From Aliiroseovarius subalbicans (lineage in GTDB: Bacteria; Pseudomonadota; Alphaproteobacteria; Rhodobacterales; Rhodobacteraceae): 64,000 nt of DNA. The stretch is taken from positions 1 through 64,000 of the forward strand of contig NZ_JALBYQ010000002.1 of the NCBI RefSeq assembly GCF_022678625.1, given 5' to 3'. The notes under the pieces are model-generated. The model was not told where the DNA came from. It saw nothing but the letters and a program-made list of their open reading frames with translations, and made no database searches. Positions 63,482 through 64,000 of the stretch are shown one piece after another (the stretch's first letter is position 1; each line of letters opens with the position of its first letter). The translations under genes were made by a program, and so were the position numbers.

Positions 63482-64000
63482 TGATGAACCGGCGGGCAGT
63501 CACAAGCGCGGTGCTGGCAGGGGCAACCCTGCTGGCGGCGTGCGACCTGCCCGCCCCTGCCCCGCCTGGCACTCGTCCCGCGCCCCGGCCCGACATTCCC
63601 CACCTTGAGCAAAGTGCAGAGAGCAAGGCGATGGCCACCTATTACAGCGGGTTGCAACGCGGGCTATTGACCCAAGGGTTGCTGCGCACCGATGGCGGGG
63701 GTGTCGACGTCCCGTTTTCAGCACGCGACCTGTCCCGGAACTTCCTACGCATCGCGTTCTATCAGGAATACACTTCGCGCGGCGGGCGCCTGGTGGCGCA
63801 ACAGACGGCAAGTCGTCTGCATCGCTGGCGCGCACCGGTGCGCGTGTCGATGCAGTTTGGCGCCTCTGTTTCAGATGACATCAAGGTGAAAGACACCACC
63901 CAGGTCGCGAAATACACCCGCCGTTTGGCGCGGGTAACCGGACATCCGATCACGACCGTCGCCAGCCAAGGTGCTGCGAATTTCCACGTGCTTGTGCTGA
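63481..64000 (+). CDS. DUF2927-like lipoprotein (truncated by window edge)
   Basis: At least 173 residues. The lipoprotein signal ends at LLAACD (lipobox, with Cys as the modified residue), followed by a Pro-rich linker. After that, ARDLSRNFLRIAFYQEY and VRVSMQFGASVSDDIKVKDT look like the DUF2927 domain of Rhodobacterales lipoproteins. The ATG overlaps the telA stop, so it belongs to the micro-protein-xpaC-telA operon. The C-terminus lies beyond the window. Confidence 0.85.
   Translation, partial: MMNRRAVTSAVLAGATLLAACDLPAPAPPGTRPAPRPDIPHLEQSAESKAMATYYSGLQRGLLTQGLLRTDGGGVDVPFSARDLSRNFLRIAFYQEYTSRGGRLVAQQTASRLHRWRAPVRVSMQFGASVSDDIKVKDTTQVAKYTRRLARVTGHPITTVASQGAANFHVLVL

Overview
The window is a stretch of chromosome from an alphaproteobacterium of the Rhodobacteraceae (Roseobacter-type). 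The evidence is the GC-rich backbone, an aa3 oxidase subunit I very close to the Paracoccus protein, a soluble c-type cytochrome beside it, a SAM-II riboswitch before metZ, a CtrA-type half-site pair, zinc-independent FolE2, and Rhodobacterales-type small families (DUF6446, DUF2244, a DUF2927-like lipoprotein). I do not name a genus.

Layout. 1-3170 (minus): the N-terminal part of a very large repeat adhesin or secreted protein that runs off the left edge. 3579-18421: a 14.8 kb integrated element lying 3' of a tRNA-Leu(GAG) gene. It is bounded by a perfect 17-bp repeat of the tRNA 3' end. It carries an integrase, an AlpA-like regulator, a wHTH and replication-like module, a chain of overlapping small genes including DUF5681 and a family of tiny paralogues, and a visibly AT-rich phosphorelay cargo (response regulator with a degenerate GGDEF domain, Hpt protein, two histidine kinases). 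A truncated IS3-type orfA, two tandem tyrosine recombinases and an XRE repressor with a probable operator follow. No capsid, portal, terminase-large or conjugation gene is visible, so it is an integrative element or satellite rather than a full prophage.

18406-64000 is housekeeping and core chromosome: tRNA-Leu, lipB, cytochrome c, a LysE exporter, ctaD with two small membrane genes, a YqeY protein and carA. A CtrA-box-preceded, probably c-di-GMP-responsive glycosyltransferase follows, then a GntR regulator, a HAD nucleotidase, a UbiH-family hydroxylase, a class V aminotransferase, two Lrp/AsnC regulators divergent from ilvC, and an EamA exporter.

The folB-folP-glmM operon comes next, then a SleB-type hydrolase and the glyQ-DUF6446-glyS-ppdK operon, which has a striking G-quadruplex hairpin before ppdK. 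After these lie a SPOR/PG-binding pseudoprotease, a TPP enzyme, TrkH, folE2, metZ with SAM-II riboswitch and terminator, and a glutathione transferase. The ftsY-EamA-yciB cluster, a YhhN protein, a fused NuoE/NuoF-like diaphorase without its usual partner, an AlkB-like hydroxylase, and a micro-protein-XpaC-TelA-lipoprotein operon running off the right edge complete the window.

The genes most worth study are the element's phosphorelay cargo and its small-gene family, the MshEN-glycosyltransferase fusion under a CtrA site, and the structured intergenic region between glyS and ppdK. All family names are from reading the translated sequence; no database search was run.
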